Below, piece after piece: positions 39,363-49,864 of a stretch of DNA of 64,000 bases. The stretch's first letter is position 1. Each line of letters begins with the position of its first letter. Position numbers and translations under genes: made by a program. Location: the NCBI RefSeq assembly GCF_000428905.1, contig NZ_AUAV01000013.1, forward strand, positions 124,001-188,000. The letters are read 5' to 3'. The notes under the pieces were generated by a model, which was not told the DNA's origin, ran no database searches, and worked only from the letters and a program-made list of their open reading frames with translations. Source of the DNA: Brumicola pallidula DSM 14239 = ACAM 615. Its GTDB lineage: Bacteria > Pseudomonadota > Gammaproteobacteria > Enterobacterales > Alteromonadaceae.

Positions 39363-40051
39363 TCAACGCTCACATTGCTTATTTTGCCGGCAGCAGTATC
39401 GCAAATGTAACTGGGACAGTCAGGTAAAAAGACTTCCGCCACTAGTAGATGCCAAGCCTCAATTTTGAATGCAGAACGCCTGCCCCACAAAGCGTTAGTT
39501 GCGGCAGGAATCGGCGGATCAGTACCAAGACCCGCAATTGGATTATTATCTAATTGTGCAATTACAAATTCACTACGCACAAACTTGTTGTCATTGAAAA
39601 TTCGCTGACCTAGGGGTTGATTGCCCAACGTTGCCCAAGTTGTTTTACATAAATGTTCAGGCAGCACACTGCGTGCAAAAACCCATGGCTTACCATCACC
39701 ATATAAGATAACTTCTCGTATTTGCCATTGATGCTTGTGGTAATCTATTAATGCGACTTGTTCACTCTGATCAGCGTCAATTGTAGCCTGCCCTAATACC
39801 TTGACCTCAAATTTATTAGTAAGCGCCTGCAAGCGCTCTGTCAGAGAACCGGTATGAAGTAGCCAGTCAGCCAAGTGCTGATTAGGAATATCGTATTGCG
39901 ACGCACTCTTCCAAGATGCGTGAATACCCAAGGGAAATTGATTTATTTGAGACAAGTGATTTAGAAAATTGAGTTTGATCCGATATAATAAGTCTAACAC
40001 AGCAAAGATTATATCTGCATCCGTATTGTTCTTTTCCAGAGGCACTAACAT
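39359..40051 (-). CDS. ubiC: Chorismate lyase UbiC (start uncertain)
   Basis: A UbiC-family protein turning chorismate into 4-hydroxybenzoate plus pyruvate, the first committed step of ubiquinone synthesis. Typical blocks are LADWLLHTGSLTERL, REVILYGDGKPWVFARSVLP and LWGRRSAF (product-binding Arg-Arg) with a C-terminal EVFLP. The longest frame, 230 residues from ATG 40051, is about 50 residues longer than usual and that ATG lacks a ribosome-binding site and overlaps the start of the divergent FliL-like gene. A GTG near 40000 or a TTG near 39957 would give a more normal length. Confidence 0.88.
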   Translation of the reverse strand: MLVPLEKNNTDADIIFAVLDLLYRIKLNFLNHLSQINQFPLGIHASWKSASQYDIPNQHLADWLLHTGSLTERLQALTNKFEVKVLGQATIDADQSEQVALIDYHKHQWQIREVILYGDGKPWVFARSVLPEHLCKTTWATLGNQPLGQRIFNDNKFVRSEFVIAQLDNNPIAGLGTDPPIPAATNALWGRRSAFKIEAWHLLVAEVFLPDCPSYICDTAAGKISNVSVE

Positions 40052-40526
40052 GACAATTTGGCGTAAACTACATAAAACTCAACATGTGCAGACTAAAAAG
40101 CACCGATATTTTTGTTCAATGTGCAACGGCATGGTACTTCTCACTCTAGCAATAGGGCTGTTAATAACACCTGAACTGGTGCATGCACAACAGCGAAACT
40201 ATGCCTATGTAGCCTTGGAGCCGGATATCGTCACCAACTACGCTGGCGACAACTCAAAAAAGCTTGGTTATGTACGAGTAACTATTGAAATGATGGTCGC
40301 GGATCCAGCAAAAATTGTTGATGTCGAGCATCATATGCCATTGCTAAGAGCAACCGCAATAGAAGTATTGGGAGCGCAACCTGAAGACAAAATACGCTCT
40401 CTAACTGGGCGCGAGGATATACGCAGAATGGTATTGCAAAAATTCAAAGATATTATGAAACGCGAGACCGGTGAAAATGTCATTGAAAACATCATCTTCA
40501 CCAAGTATTTACGCCAAGGTGGCTAA
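40050..40526 (+). CDS. FliL-like protein
   Basis: A 158-residue protein from ATG 40050, which follows AGAGG by seven bases; the longer open frame has no such signal. A hydrophobic segment at about residues 25-43 (MVLLTLAIGLLITPELVHA) is a signal anchor or signal peptide. The rest has the FliL-type periplasmic domain: YVRVTIEMMVADPAKIVDVE, MPLLRATAIEVLG, EDIRRMVLQKFKDIM and a terminal FTKYLRQG. FliL proteins stabilise flagellar stators, but no flagellar genes are near and it may be a stand-alone paralogue. The gene ends overlapping the convergent glpG by 4 nt. Confidence 0.78.
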   Translation: MTIWRKLHKTQHVQTKKHRYFCSMCNGMVLLTLAIGLLITPELVHAQQRNYAYVALEPDIVTNYAGDNSKKLGYVRVTIEMMVADPAKIVDVEHHMPLLRATAIEVLGAQPEDKIRSLTGREDIRRMVLQKFKDIMKRETGENVIENIIFTKYLRQGG

Positions 40527-41491
40527 TTTCTAGGACGACGATTTCCGGCTAATTGATGTGTTGCCAACGCCATTAAGCAACCTGAAATTAAGCCGAACAA
40601 ATGTGCCTCATTCGCCATATTGACCCACAATACATCAAAGTAGCCGAGCGCTAACCAACCCAATAAGAAGTACACCAGATTGTTAGGTAAGCCCATACCC
40701 CATTGCGGGCGTAGCAAGCCTATCCACCAGACATAACCGAACAAAGCGTAAACGACCCCAGATAAGCCACCAAAATTGGGGCCTGAAACAAGCAGTTGTG
40801 CAACGTTTGAACTGATCGCAGCAATTGCAAATATAACGGCTAACGATACGCTACCAAAAGCACGTTCTAACTGTGAGCCTAAGAGCCACCACCAAATTAA
40901 GTTGAAAATGATATGGATAGCACCAAAATGCAGGAAGGCAGGGGTAAATAAACGCCACCATTGCTGGCTTTGTAAAAGTTCATCTATACTACGAATTGTT
41001 AGACTCTGATAAATGACATTGGACGCGCCAAGATAGCTAAGTAAGAAAACACCGAGACAGATAGCAAGTACCAATGACATAAACGGTGTGGACTTTAGGT
41101 CTTGCAGCCAAACAGGTACTCCGGCACTTTTAGCAGTTACGCGTTGCGGTGAGTCTTTTGATCCAGCAATGGATTTCCCTACCTCCCAAGCCGCTTGCTG
41201 ATATTTGGCTTGGTTTGGATTAGTCACAAAATCTTCAGCGATTTTTAGCGCCTCTTGTACATCATTAGGGTTAAGGACAATAATTTGATAACGTGACGTT
41301 TCAATTGGATCAGGTAGCTTGTCAACCGACTCCTGGTCGACGTCTGCAGTGTCATATCCAGATACCGCTGGCTTTCCTTTGCCAATGCGAACATCAATGT
41401 TACAACTAGTGAGATAATCGGCAAGTAATCGCGCAGGCTTTTTATCAGAAAAAGCCAATATCGGCGTACTATCTTTACCTAAATCACTCAA
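40523..41491 (-). CDS. glpG: Rhomboid intramembrane serine protease GlpG
   Basis: A 322-residue rhomboid with an N-terminal cytoplasmic domain (residues 1-90, [16 protein letters not shown]) and six transmembrane helices. The catalytic Ser is in [12 protein letters not shown] and the catalytic His in [11 protein letters not shown]. The L1 loop features [20 protein letters not shown] are typical. It cleaves single-pass membrane proteins. It overlaps glpE by 4 nt, keeping the glpE-glpG pairing known in E. coli, here without glpR. Confidence 0.94.
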   Translation of the reverse strand: MSDLGKDSTPILAFSDKKPARLLADYLTSCNIDVRIGKGKPAVSGYDTADVDQESVDKLPDPIETSRYQIIVLNPNDVQEALKIAEDFVTNPNQAKYQQAAWEVGKSIAGSKDSPQRVTAKSAGVPVWLQDLKSTPFMSLVLAICLGVFLLSYLGASNVIYQSLTIRSIDELLQSQQWWRLFTPAFLHFGAIHIIFNLIWWWLLGSQLERAFGSVSLAVIFAIAAISSNVAQLLVSGPNFGGLSGVVYALFGYVWWIGLLRPQWGMGLPNNLVYFLLGWLALGYFDVLWVNMANEAHLFGLISGCLMALATHQLAGNRRPRN

Positions 41492-41838
41492 GAATCACTA
41501 CCTTCAACATCGCTTGGTCCTGCGCTGGACTGCGAGGGAAATTGAGTTCGCCAACCTTCAAAGCCACCATCCATACTGTATACAGTCTCAAAACCTTGTT
41601 GCAGTATATATTGCGCCGCTTGCTGACTACTGTGCCCGTGATAACAAACCACAATAACAGGCGTATCCAATTCATTCGCATCCATAAATCGTTTAATACT
41701 GCCATTGGTCAAATGGAATGCACCAGGAATATGGGCTTGCTCAAATGACTGGTCATCGCGAATATCGACCACTTTGGCAGCACCTGTATCTAGTTTTACT
41801 TTGGTATCTTGTACCGAAATATGTTCAAACTGTTGCAT
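41488..41838 (-). CDS. glpE: Thiosulfate sulfurtransferase GlpE (rhodanese)
   Basis: A 116-residue single-domain rhodanese with active-site loop [12 protein letters not shown] (catalytic Cys) and the CH2A motif [18 protein letters not shown]. It transfers sulfane sulfur from thiosulfate to thiols or cyanide in the cytoplasm. Ends [13 protein letters not shown] with a short acidic tail beyond the E. coli protein. Five bases separate it from tdh upstream, so tdh-glpE-glpG are probably read together with kbl. Confidence 0.92.
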   Translation of the reverse strand: MQQFEHISVQDTKVKLDTGAAKVVDIRDDQSFEQAHIPGAFHLTNGSIKRFMDANELDTPVIVVCYHGHSSQQAAQYILQQGFETVYSMDGGFEGWRTQFPSQSSAGPSDVEGSDS

Positions 41839-41842
41839 TTAT

Positions 41843-42907
41843 CTACCCTTGCCAGTCAAGTAAGACTTTACCACTTTGCCCTGAACCCATCACTTCAAAA
41901 CCTTTAGCGAAATCATTAATGCTGAATTGATGAGTAATCATTGGGCTTAAGTCCAAGCCACTTTGCAGCAAGCTTACCATTTTGTACCAAGTTTCGAACA
42001 TTTCGCGGCCATATACACCTTTGATGGTTAAGCCTTTAAAAATAACCGTATTCCAATCAACCGCAACACTCTGCGGTGGGATACCTAACATTGCTATCTT
42101 TCCGCCATGATTCATTTTATCCAGCATATCGCGAAATGCTGAGGGAACACCCGACATTTCTAAACCAATATCGAAACCTTCGGTCATACCTAATTCATTC
42201 ATCACATCTTTTAAGTTTTCAGAGGCAACATTGACTACCCGTGTTGCCCCCATTGTTTTAGCCAAGTCGAGTCGATAATCATTAACATCAGTGATAACGA
42301 CGAAGCGAGCCCCTGCATGTTTAGCCACAGCTGCAGCCATAATACCAATAGGTCCGGCGCCAGTAATCAAAACATCTTCACCGACTAAATCAAACGACAG
42401 TGCCGTGTGCACGGCATTGCCAAAGGGGTCGAAAATAGCAGCCATATCATCGCTGATATTAGCTGGGATCTTAAATGCATTAAACGCCGGTATAACAAGG
42501 TACTCGGCAAAAGCGCCCTGTCTATTGACACCAACGCCGGTAGTGTTGCGACACAAGTGTCTGCGACCAGCTCGGCAATTTCTGCAGTGTCCACATGTAA
42601 TGTGTCCTTCGCCTGAAACCCGGTCACCCATTGTAAAGCCAGCGACTTCTTGTCCTATTTCAACCACTTCACCGACATATTCATGGCCCACAATCATGGG
42701 AACCGGAATAGTCTGCTGAGACCATTCATCCCAATTGAAAATGTGCATATCAGTGCCACAGATAGCCGTTTTACGAATTTTTATCATCAAATCATTCGGC
42801 CCCATTTCGGGCACCGGATTGTCGGTCAGCCAAATACCGGGCTCTCTGTGTAGCTTAGCCAACGACTTCATTTGTTTTGCTTGTGCACCTTTTAATGGTG
42901 AATTCAT
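41843..42907 (-). CDS. tdh: L-threonine 3-dehydrogenase
   Basis: A 354-residue zinc-dependent medium-chain dehydrogenase oxidising threonine to 2-amino-3-ketobutyrate. Catalytic zinc residues are in [10 protein letters not shown] and VGHEYVGEV; structural zinc cysteines are in [15 protein letters not shown]; the NAD motif is [15 protein letters not shown]. The start ATG 42907 overlaps the kbl stop and is preceded by AGGAG at seven bases. It gives a 12-residue N-terminal extension relative to E. coli Tdh, whose start corresponds to the internal MKSLAKL. Confidence 0.96.
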   Translation of the reverse strand: MNSPLKGAQAKQMKSLAKLHREPGIWLTDNPVPEMGPNDLMIKIRKTAICGTDMHIFNWDEWSQQTIPVPMIVGHEYVGEVVEIGQEVAGFTMGDRVSGEGHITCGHCRNCRAGRRHLCRNTTGVGVNRQGAFAEYLVIPAFNAFKIPANISDDMAAIFDPFGNAVHTALSFDLVGEDVLITGAGPIGIMAAAVAKHAGARFVVITDVNDYRLDLAKTMGATRVVNVASENLKDVMNELGMTEGFDIGLEMSGVPSAFRDMLDKMNHGGKIAMLGIPPQSVAVDWNTVIFKGLTIKGVYGREMFETWYKMVSLLQSGLDLSPMITHQFSINDFAKGFEVMGSGQSGKVLLDWQG

Positions 42908-44100
42908 TAAATTACTCCTAGCTCTTTACCGACTTCAATAAAAGCATCAACCGCTTTATCGATATGCGCAACACTATGCGCTGCCGACATTTGCGTGCGA
43001 ATACGAGCCTTACCTTTCGGTACAACAGGAAACGAGAAACCCACGACGTAAATACCACGCGCTAACATTTTGTCTGCCATGTCGCTGGCAAGCTTAGCAT
43101 CACCTAGCATGACGGGAATAATTGCATGATCTTTGCCTGACAAAGTAAAACCTGCACTTTCCATACGCGTTCTAAAATGCGCAGAGTTCCGAGTTAAGGC
43201 ATCGCGAAGGCCTTTGCCATCTGCCATCATATCAAACACTTTCAATGACGCCGTAACGATAGGAGGCGCAACTGAATTTGAGAAAAGATAAGGTCTGGAG
43301 CGCTGGCGCAACCAGTCAACCACTTCTTTTTTACCTGACGTATAGCCACCCGAAGCGCCACCTAATGCTTTACCTAAGGTGCCAGTTAGAATATCAACTC
43401 GGCCCATGACATCACAATACTCATGACTACCACGACCGTCTTCCCCTACAAAACCCGTTGCGTGACAATCATCAACCATCACCATTGCATCGTATTTGTC
43501 AGCTAAATCACAAATACCTTTAAGGTTGGCGATAACACCATCCATAGAAAAAACACCGTCAGTGGCAATGAGTTTGAATCTGACACCATCAGCAGTTGCT
43601 TGCTTTAGTTGTTCTTCAAGCGCTTGCATATCGTTGCTTGCATAGCGATAGCGTTTTGCTTTACTCAAACGTACACCGTCAATAATACTTGCATGATTCA
43701 ATGCATCAGAAATAACCGCATCTTCTGCATCTAGCACGGTTTCGAATAAGCCGCCATTGGCATCAAAACAAGAAGGATACAAAATAGTATCCTCGGTGCC
43801 CAGAAACTCACTAATTTTTTGTTCTAACTGCTTATGAATATCTTGAGTACCACAAATAAAGCGAACCGATGCAACACCAAACCCGTGAGAATCGAGGCCT
43901 TGTTTAGCCGCTGCGATCAAATCAGGATGATTTGCGAGACCTAAATAGTTATTCGCACAAAAGTTAATGACGTGCTCGTTGCTAGCTACTGTAATATCTG
44001 CGCTTTGCTGTGATGTAATAATCCGCTCTTTTTTGTACAAACCATCGTTCTTAGCGGCGTCTAATTGAGCTTGAATGTGTGAGATAAAACCTTGCGACAT
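42907..44100 (-). CDS. kbl: 2-amino-3-ketobutyrate CoA ligase (glycine C-acetyltransferase)
   Basis: A 397-residue PLP enzyme cleaving 2-amino-3-ketobutyrate with CoA to glycine and acetyl-CoA, completing threonine catabolism with Tdh. The PLP lysine is in [13 protein letters not shown]. Other marks are [30 protein letters not shown] and [15 protein letters not shown]. One-base overlap with tdh. Length equals E. coli Kbl (398). Confidence 0.97.
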   Translation of the reverse strand: MSQGFISHIQAQLDAAKNDGLYKKERIITSQQSADITVASNEHVINFCANNYLGLANHPDLIAAAKQGLDSHGFGVASVRFICGTQDIHKQLEQKISEFLGTEDTILYPSCFDANGGLFETVLDAEDAVISDALNHASIIDGVRLSKAKRYRYASNDMQALEEQLKQATADGVRFKLIATDGVFSMDGVIANLKGICDLADKYDAMVMVDDCHATGFVGEDGRGSHEYCDVMGRVDILTGTLGKALGGASGGYTSGKKEVVDWLRQRSRPYLFSNSVAPPIVTASLKVFDMMADGKGLRDALTRNSAHFRTRMESAGFTLSGKDHAIIPVMLGDAKLASDMADKMLARGIYVVGFSFPVVPKGKARIRTQMSAAHSVAHIDKAVDAFIEVGKELGVI

Positions 44101-44195
44101 GATGAACCCTCAATGGGTGAAAGCTTTTACATAGGACTTACTGCAGCCCAACGCTTTATAAGTGAATTTTCGATCGGTGTATTGTCCAGTATTGT

Positions 44196-45242
44196 TTACT
44201 CAGTGTCCAGTTCACTCAGGGCTCGATCGACTTTTTTCAATACTGTTAAGACCAGTAAATACGTCATTAAATCTTTACCCTTGGCTCTTATGCCCCAAGG
44301 AAGATAGCCCCACTCTTTGCCTTTTTGGCTTTTTATTTGAACATCGTACACTGATGCCACCAGCTCTTGCGATAAATAAGGCCCTGTGCGCCTGAAGTTA
44401 CTATGCGCATACAAGCCAACAACGGGTGTGCCCATCGTCGTCGCCATATGAGCAGGCCCCGTATCCGGCGCTAATACCAATGCTGCATCAGCCAGCACGG
44501 CTAACATTTGTTTCAAACTCGTTTGACCTACCAAATTCAGTGCAATAATATCTGGCGTTTGTAATATTTTAACTGAAATCTCAAAATCTACGGGACCAGG
44601 CCCACCACAAAGTACAACTTTATAGCCTTTTTCTATTAAATTTTGGGCCACTGCTGTATAGCCATGAACCGTCCAATTTCGTTCAGCCTTAGATGCAGCG
44701 GGACTAATGACAGCATATTTCCCTAGCGCAGCGGTTTGCTTTTTAGCCCACTCCCAATCCGTTTTATCGAGCGGCATATCCCATCGCGGGTCAGTGTCTT
44801 TAGGAATGCCTAACTTATCGGCAAATCCCATGAAGCCCTCAAGAACGTGTGCATATTTTTGTGCTTCAATGCGTTCATTGGTAAACAACCAGTGACCTTC
44901 TTTACTGCGCTCCCAGTCAAAGCCTATTCTGCGCTTTGCCTTCACCACTGTGGATAGTAAGTTAGCACGCAAAGCCACTTGCATTACAAACATAGCATCG
45001 AAGGTACGCCCTGCAAGCGCTTGCCTTACTTCTTGTTTAGCTTTTTTGCCTGCTTTTTTATCATATACAATAAATTCAACACCCAACATACCCTGCAGCA
45101 GTTGATGCTCTATTTTACCGATAATCCAGGTAATTTTAATATCTGGGCGATGTTGACGAATGCGCGTCACCATGGCAACGGCATGACATACGTCGCCGAT
45201 TGCTGACAAGCGTAAGATACAAAGTTGAAAAGCTTGGCTCAA
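44196..45242 (-). CDS. Glycosyltransferase family 9 (heptosyltransferase-like)
   Basis: A 348-residue GT9 protein. LCILRLSAIGDVCHAVAMV at the N-terminus is the GT9 start with the catalytic Asp, and the C-terminal LAPDTGPAHMATTMGTPVVG is the nucleotide-sugar site. GT9 enzymes add heptose to lipid A-Kdo in LPS inner core. The acceptor or position (WaaC- or WaaF-like, or another) is not resolved. It is divergent from kdkA and next to kbl, as heptosyltransferase genes are in E. coli. Confidence 0.9.
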   Translation of the reverse strand: MSQAFQLCILRLSAIGDVCHAVAMVTRIRQHRPDIKITWIIGKIEHQLLQGMLGVEFIVYDKKAGKKAKQEVRQALAGRTFDAMFVMQVALRANLLSTVVKAKRRIGFDWERSKEGHWLFTNERIEAQKYAHVLEGFMGFADKLGIPKDTDPRWDMPLDKTDWEWAKKQTAALGKYAVISPAASKAERNWTVHGYTAVAQNLIEKGYKVVLCGGPGPVDFEISVKILQTPDIIALNLVGQTSLKQMLAVLADAALVLAPDTGPAHMATTMGTPVVGLYAHSNFRRTGPYLSQELVASVYDVQIKSQKGKEWGYLPWGIRAKGKDLMTYLLVLTVLKKVDRALSELDTE

Positions 45243-45320
45243 ATGAATTCCGTTATGCTAACTACATGAATTTTGATATGTTACAGCATATTCTTAGTTT
45301 TTGAAGCGCGCAGCACCAAT

Positions 45321-46175
45321 ATGTCAATGATCGAGACCTTTCCTATGGGGCTAAATGAATTTATTTTAGTGCCCAAACAAAGTACTTGGACACCCCGTTC
45401 TGATACGTTAAGTGATGATTTACTAAGTATTCAAAAATGCTTTGATCCTAGCTGGTTAATGGCTGAAAACTTAATTACACATACCGCTTCTGGGCGCGGG
45501 TTAGTTTACTTCTTTTTTATATTAGGAGAGCACTGTGTTTTACGTCACTATTATCGGGGTGGTTTGATCGCTAAGTTGTCAAACGACACGTTTCTATTTA
45601 AGCAAGCACAGCAATCTCGCCCTTATAAAGAGCTCAATTTGCTGGCTACGTTACACGCTGCCGGTTTAAATGTGCCTAAACCCATAGCAGCGAGGCTCAA
45701 ACACACTAGTTTCACTTATACCGCAGATGTTATTACCGGCACTATTCCGCGAGCACAAGAGTTGCACGAATATATATTACAGCAAGCGCTTCAACAGTCT
45801 GTATGGGAGAAAATAGGCGTAACATTACGCAAAATGCATGACTTACAAGCGTGTCATTACGACATCAACGTGAAAAATGTATTGTTACAAGCACCCCCTT
45901 ACATACAAGAAAAAACAGTGGCCAAAGAAGCCAACAATAGCGAAACTTCAGACCCATTTGTTAAAACACAGGACAACACTGAAAACGCTGGCGAACAAAG
46001 TATAACTATCTACTTATTAGATTTCGATGGTGGCGCTATTCGCGATGGTGACAAGTGGAAGCGCGCTAATTTAGTCAGATTTAAACGTTCTTTAGAAAAA
46101 CAAAGGGCGAAATATTCGCCCTATTATTATGATGAAGATTGTTGGAAGTCGATTGAACGAGGGTATCAATCTTAA
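45321..46175 (+). CDS. kdkA: 3-deoxy-D-manno-octulosonic acid kinase
   Basis: A 284-residue KdkA that phosphorylates the Kdo residue of lipid A-Kdo in the inner membrane. GRGLVYFF and LRHYYRGGLIAKLSND are family motifs. The kinase loop is CHYDINVKNVLL and the metal-binding motif DFDGGAI. Between these, about 38 polar residues (around 195-233) are inserted, unlike E. coli KdkA where they are nearly adjacent. ATG 45321 is chosen since the open frame further upstream begins only with TTG. A phosphorylated single Kdo is typical of core oligosaccharides in marine gammaproteobacteria. Confidence 0.9.
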   Translation: MSMIETFPMGLNEFILVPKQSTWTPRSDTLSDDLLSIQKCFDPSWLMAENLITHTASGRGLVYFFFILGEHCVLRHYYRGGLIAKLSNDTFLFKQAQQSRPYKELNLLATLHAAGLNVPKPIAARLKHTSFTYTADVITGTIPRAQELHEYILQQALQQSVWEKIGVTLRKMHDLQACHYDINVKNVLLQAPPYIQEKTVAKEANNSETSDPFVKTQDNTENAGEQSITIYLLDFDGGAIRDGDKWKRANLVRFKRSLEKQRAKYSPYYYDEDCWKSIERGYQS

Positions 46176-46191
46176 TGACCTAAATTAGCCA

Positions 46192-47655
46192 CTAATCAAA
46201 TGCGTAAGTCGCGTTAAAATAAAGCAATGCGTCAACTTGGTTGTCTTTAGTCACAAACTGACGTGATTCAATACTACCGCCCGCTTTTAATAACCAGTCG
46301 CCAAATGGGCGCTGATAAAACCCACTCACTTGTACTAAGTCTTCGGTAACATCACTGGTAAGCACTGGGGAAGGTCTCGTACCATCTGGATTCAACTCGG
46401 CTTTACGCAAAATAATCTCAGCAATAGCGCCACCATCAAAACGGATATTAGCTCCTACTGTAATTTGTTTAGCATCACTGTCAAAGGTACTGCCGATGAC
46501 TCTTCCTCTAAAACGATAACCACTGCTATATACGCCATTTTCATAATAGCAGTTGGTAATGGTGCTGCCATTTCCAGCGCATGCAATATTGGTATCACTA
46601 GTTTCAATGTACACTTTGGCATTCGCAAAATAAGTAGAAATACCAACTAAATTGGCTTGATCCGTAATATTAATACCATCTACGGCGTCTTCACCAATAC
46701 GCTGGGCATAAACTGAAATGGGACGTTCGAAGAGGTCAAAGCTATATTTTATATCAAACCCAGCAAGATGATTACCTTGTTTGGTTAAGTCTTCATCACC
46801 ACAAACATCACGATTTCGAGTGCAAACTCCTTTAAATGTGATGACATCAATAAAATCTCCTAAGCTGCTAGGCTGACCTTCACCGCCCCACATTGCCGCC
46901 CAAGAAGCACCAAACTCAAAGCGTTTGAACGGGCTAAAGGTGAAACGATTTAACAATAATTTAGTATCAGGTACTGCTCTGTCACTTTCAAGTTGGCCAA
47001 GTTGACTGGTAAAATACCAGGGGCCTGCCCAAGACAACCACGGGCTTTCAGAAGCGACTGCTGATGAACGCGATAACGCAACAGTTGGGATCGGTCTGGT
47101 GTTGTTTGACAATATCAGACTACTCGACTGACCGGGCCCCCACCATTGATCAATTGAGCCTGCACGGATATTCCAAGCCCCAAATTGATAGGCTAAAAAG
47201 CTGTTGTCGAGGTTCTTCTCACCGCTCGATTGATAGTTAACACTTAACTGCCCACTTAAGCGCCCCCAATAAAACTCGTTGGTAACTTTAGCCGACGCTT
47301 TCACATCATTGATACCATCAAATGACGTTAGTCTGGGCTGGTCACTTGACGCTTGCAGTTCCAAGAAGGTTCTGCGTTTTTCTTGCTTTTGCAGATTCAA
47401 GTAATAGCGTAGTCGTTGTGCCGCTTGTCTCGGCATTGGCAGCATTTTACCTTCGTCCAATGAAAGTATTTGATCGGCAATGCCCTTCCAAGGAACTGGA
47501 AAAGTAACCACGGTGGCATCTAAGTAGCCCCATTCTTGCAATGTTTGCAGGTCATAGTGCAGTTGCTTGTCAACCGTGCCAACCCAAGGCGAACCGAGTA
47601 CTGGAGCGTTAAAAACAAGAGATAAAAAAAGAATAGTGAAAACGCGAAAAATCAC
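46192..47655 (-). CDS. Wzi-like capsule assembly outer membrane protein
   Basis: A 487-residue protein with a signal peptide (MIFRVFTILFLSLVFNAPVLG, mature near SPWVGTV). The N-terminal helical segment QTLQEWGYLDATVVTFPVPW and WWGPGQSSSLILSNNTRP are characteristic of the Wzi/capsule-assembly family. The remainder alternates polar and aromatic residues as an outer-membrane beta barrel, ending FNATYAFD with C-terminal aromatic. Wzi binds group 1 capsule at the cell surface. Its presence fits the glycan genes around it. It is convergent with kdkA, 16 nt away. Confidence 0.85.
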   Translation of the reverse strand: MIFRVFTILFLSLVFNAPVLGSPWVGTVDKQLHYDLQTLQEWGYLDATVVTFPVPWKGIADQILSLDEGKMLPMPRQAAQRLRYYLNLQKQEKRRTFLELQASSDQPRLTSFDGINDVKASAKVTNEFYWGRLSGQLSVNYQSSGEKNLDNSFLAYQFGAWNIRAGSIDQWWGPGQSSSLILSNNTRPIPTVALSRSSAVASESPWLSWAGPWYFTSQLGQLESDRAVPDTKLLLNRFTFSPFKRFEFGASWAAMWGGEGQPSSLGDFIDVITFKGVCTRNRDVCGDEDLTKQGNHLAGFDIKYSFDLFERPISVYAQRIGEDAVDGINITDQANLVGISTYFANAKVYIETSDTNIACAGNGSTITNCYYENGVYSSGYRFRGRVIGSTFDSDAKQITVGANIRFDGGAIAEIILRKAELNPDGTRPSPVLTSDVTEDLVQVSGFYQRPFGDWLLKAGGSIESRQFVTKDNQVDALLYFNATYAFD

Positions 47656-47742
47656 AAAATAACCCAGTCCATGTTAATAAATAAATCCGACGCCAATGGT
47701 AGCGCATTGACCTAAAGTTAAACACTTTTTATCGATAATTAA

Positions 47743-48303
<561 letters not shown>

Positions 48304-48414
48304 TGATGGCGCACTAGCAAACACTAGAGCGGTTTGATTTGTTCACTTGGGGCGGTTATTTATAGGCCCCCAAGTTTAGTTAAAAAGCCCAAAATTCAGC
48401 CGCAAGCCCACAGG

Positions 48415-49227
48415 CTATTTTTGACATTGAATGCAATAAAATGTATTTCGTTGTCCAATAACCACAGAGCGAATAGCCGTTTGACATACTTCACACTCAT
48501 TACCCGCACGACCATAAACCAGTAAATGCTGCGCAAAGTAGCCGGGGCTGCCGTCTGCTTGTGCAAAATCTTTAAGCGTTGTTCCTCCCTGATTAATTGC
48601 ACTGGCCAATACTTCTTTAATATTATTGGTAAGCAATTTATAGCGTTTTAAACTGACTTTACCCGCAGCTCGCCTTGGGTCAATACCCGATTTAAACAAC
48701 GATTCATTGGCGTAAATATTACCCACACCAACGACAACGGAATTATCCATAATGAAGCTCTTCACCGGCGATACCTTACCTCGTGATTTGCTAAACAACA
48801 CACTGGCGTCAAACTCATCGGTTAACGGCTCCGGGCCCAACGAGCGCAATATCTTCAATGGCAGTTCAGTTGGTGATTGCCACAAGCACGAACCAAAACG
48901 ACGAGCATCATTAAAGACGAGCTTTTTACCCGTCACTAACTCAATTTCTATATGGTCATGCTTTTTGCGAGGAAGACCGACATCCACCACGCGCATCTTT
49001 CCAGACATCCCCAAGTGCATAACCAAGGCGCCAACATTGGTATTAATAAAAAGGTACTTGGCTCGACGCGTTACTGAATTAATTGCTTGTTGGCAGGCTA
49101 ACTGCACCTCATCCGGCACCATCCAACGCAACTGCGGTTGATAAACAACAATTTTGCTAATGACATTGCCTTCTAAAAACGGGGCAATACCAAGCTTAGT
49201 GACTTCGACTTCAGGTAATTCGGGCAT
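48415..49227 (-). CDS. mutM: Formamidopyrimidine-DNA glycosylase MutM (Fpg)
   Basis: A 270-residue bifunctional glycosylase/AP lyase removing 8-oxoguanine. The N-terminal PELPEVEVTK has the catalytic Pro and Glu. The helix-two-turn-helix has VVGVGNIYANESLF, and the C-terminal zinc finger CEVCQ...CIQC is complete. The ATG starts right at PELPE. Convergent with coaD. Confidence 0.97.
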   Translation of the reverse strand: MPELPEVEVTKLGIAPFLEGNVISKIVVYQPQLRWMVPDEVQLACQQAINSVTRRAKYLFINTNVGALVMHLGMSGKMRVVDVGLPRKKHDHIEIELVTGKKLVFNDARRFGSCLWQSPTELPLKILRSLGPEPLTDEFDASVLFSKSRGKVSPVKSFIMDNSVVVGVGNIYANESLFKSGIDPRRAAGKVSLKRYKLLTNNIKEVLASAINQGGTTLKDFAQADGSPGYFAQHLLVYGRAGNECEVCQTAIRSVVIGQRNTFYCIQCQK

Positions 49228-49235
49228 GGATTATG

Positions 49236-49715
49236 TTACCACTGAGTAAGTTGTTCGACTGTTGGAAAGTCCAATAGCATGACTTCGTTGTCGAGCATTA
49301 AATAAGTTTGTTGTTGAATAGTCTTAATAGGTAAAACACGGCCGTTTCGTTCACCAGCTAACCATAAAACCACGACAAAGTCGGGGGATTTGAGTAATTC
49401 AGCGCTGACCTCATTTTGTGATTTAACCAGTGCTCTCTGCCAACTATTGACTAATGTGGCTAATGCGCCGGATTGGCCTTCAAATGCAATACTGCTTGCC
49501 ATAGGACTCGAAGAAGAAAAACGCCACGTTTGACCAGCGCGCTCAATAACATCTTGATCAATCTGCAGACTCAATAGAATACCTCCTTCTTCTATGATCG
49601 GAACAGGTAAATGGGAGTCATCAGATTGGAAGCTGCTTATATTTAACATCAGGATCATTGCTAGCATGGTAAAAATAATAACGTTATTCCATCCTTTTTG
49701 AGATAGTCGAAGCAT
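49236..49715 (-). CDS. Conserved-looking hypothetical membrane-anchored protein
   Basis: A 159-residue protein with one N-terminal hydrophobic segment (about residues 12-28, NVIIFTMLAMILMLNI) and an extracytoplasmic domain of about 130 residues. I do not recognise the family. The soluble part has GQTWRFSSSSP, VNSWQRALV and PTVEQLTQW and looks folded and under selection, with no low complexity. It is 8 nt upstream of mutM on the same strand and probably cotranscribed. Confidence 0.7.
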   Translation of the reverse strand: MLRLSQKGWNNVIIFTMLAMILMLNISSFQSDDSHLPVPIIEEGGILLSLQIDQDVIERAGQTWRFSSSSPMASSIAFEGQSGALATLVNSWQRALVKSQNEVSAELLKSPDFVVVLWLAGERNGRVLPIKTIQQQTYLMLDNEVMLLDFPTVEQLTQW

Positions 49716-49864
49716 TGGTTTCCCTCGTTTTATTCTTTTTAATTACGGCTAAAAGGCTTTTATCTACTGTTTGATGGATGTCAATTTGTGCGTAATAGTC
49801 GATGTATAAATCGTATCATTTTAAGCGCCTGACTTTCTTTGCGTCGATATATTGTTAACTCAAG

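Noticed and set aside
46103-46123. AGGGCGA/TCGCCCT hairpin near the end of kdkA
   Set aside because: Lies inside conserved coding sequence and is not followed by a T run.
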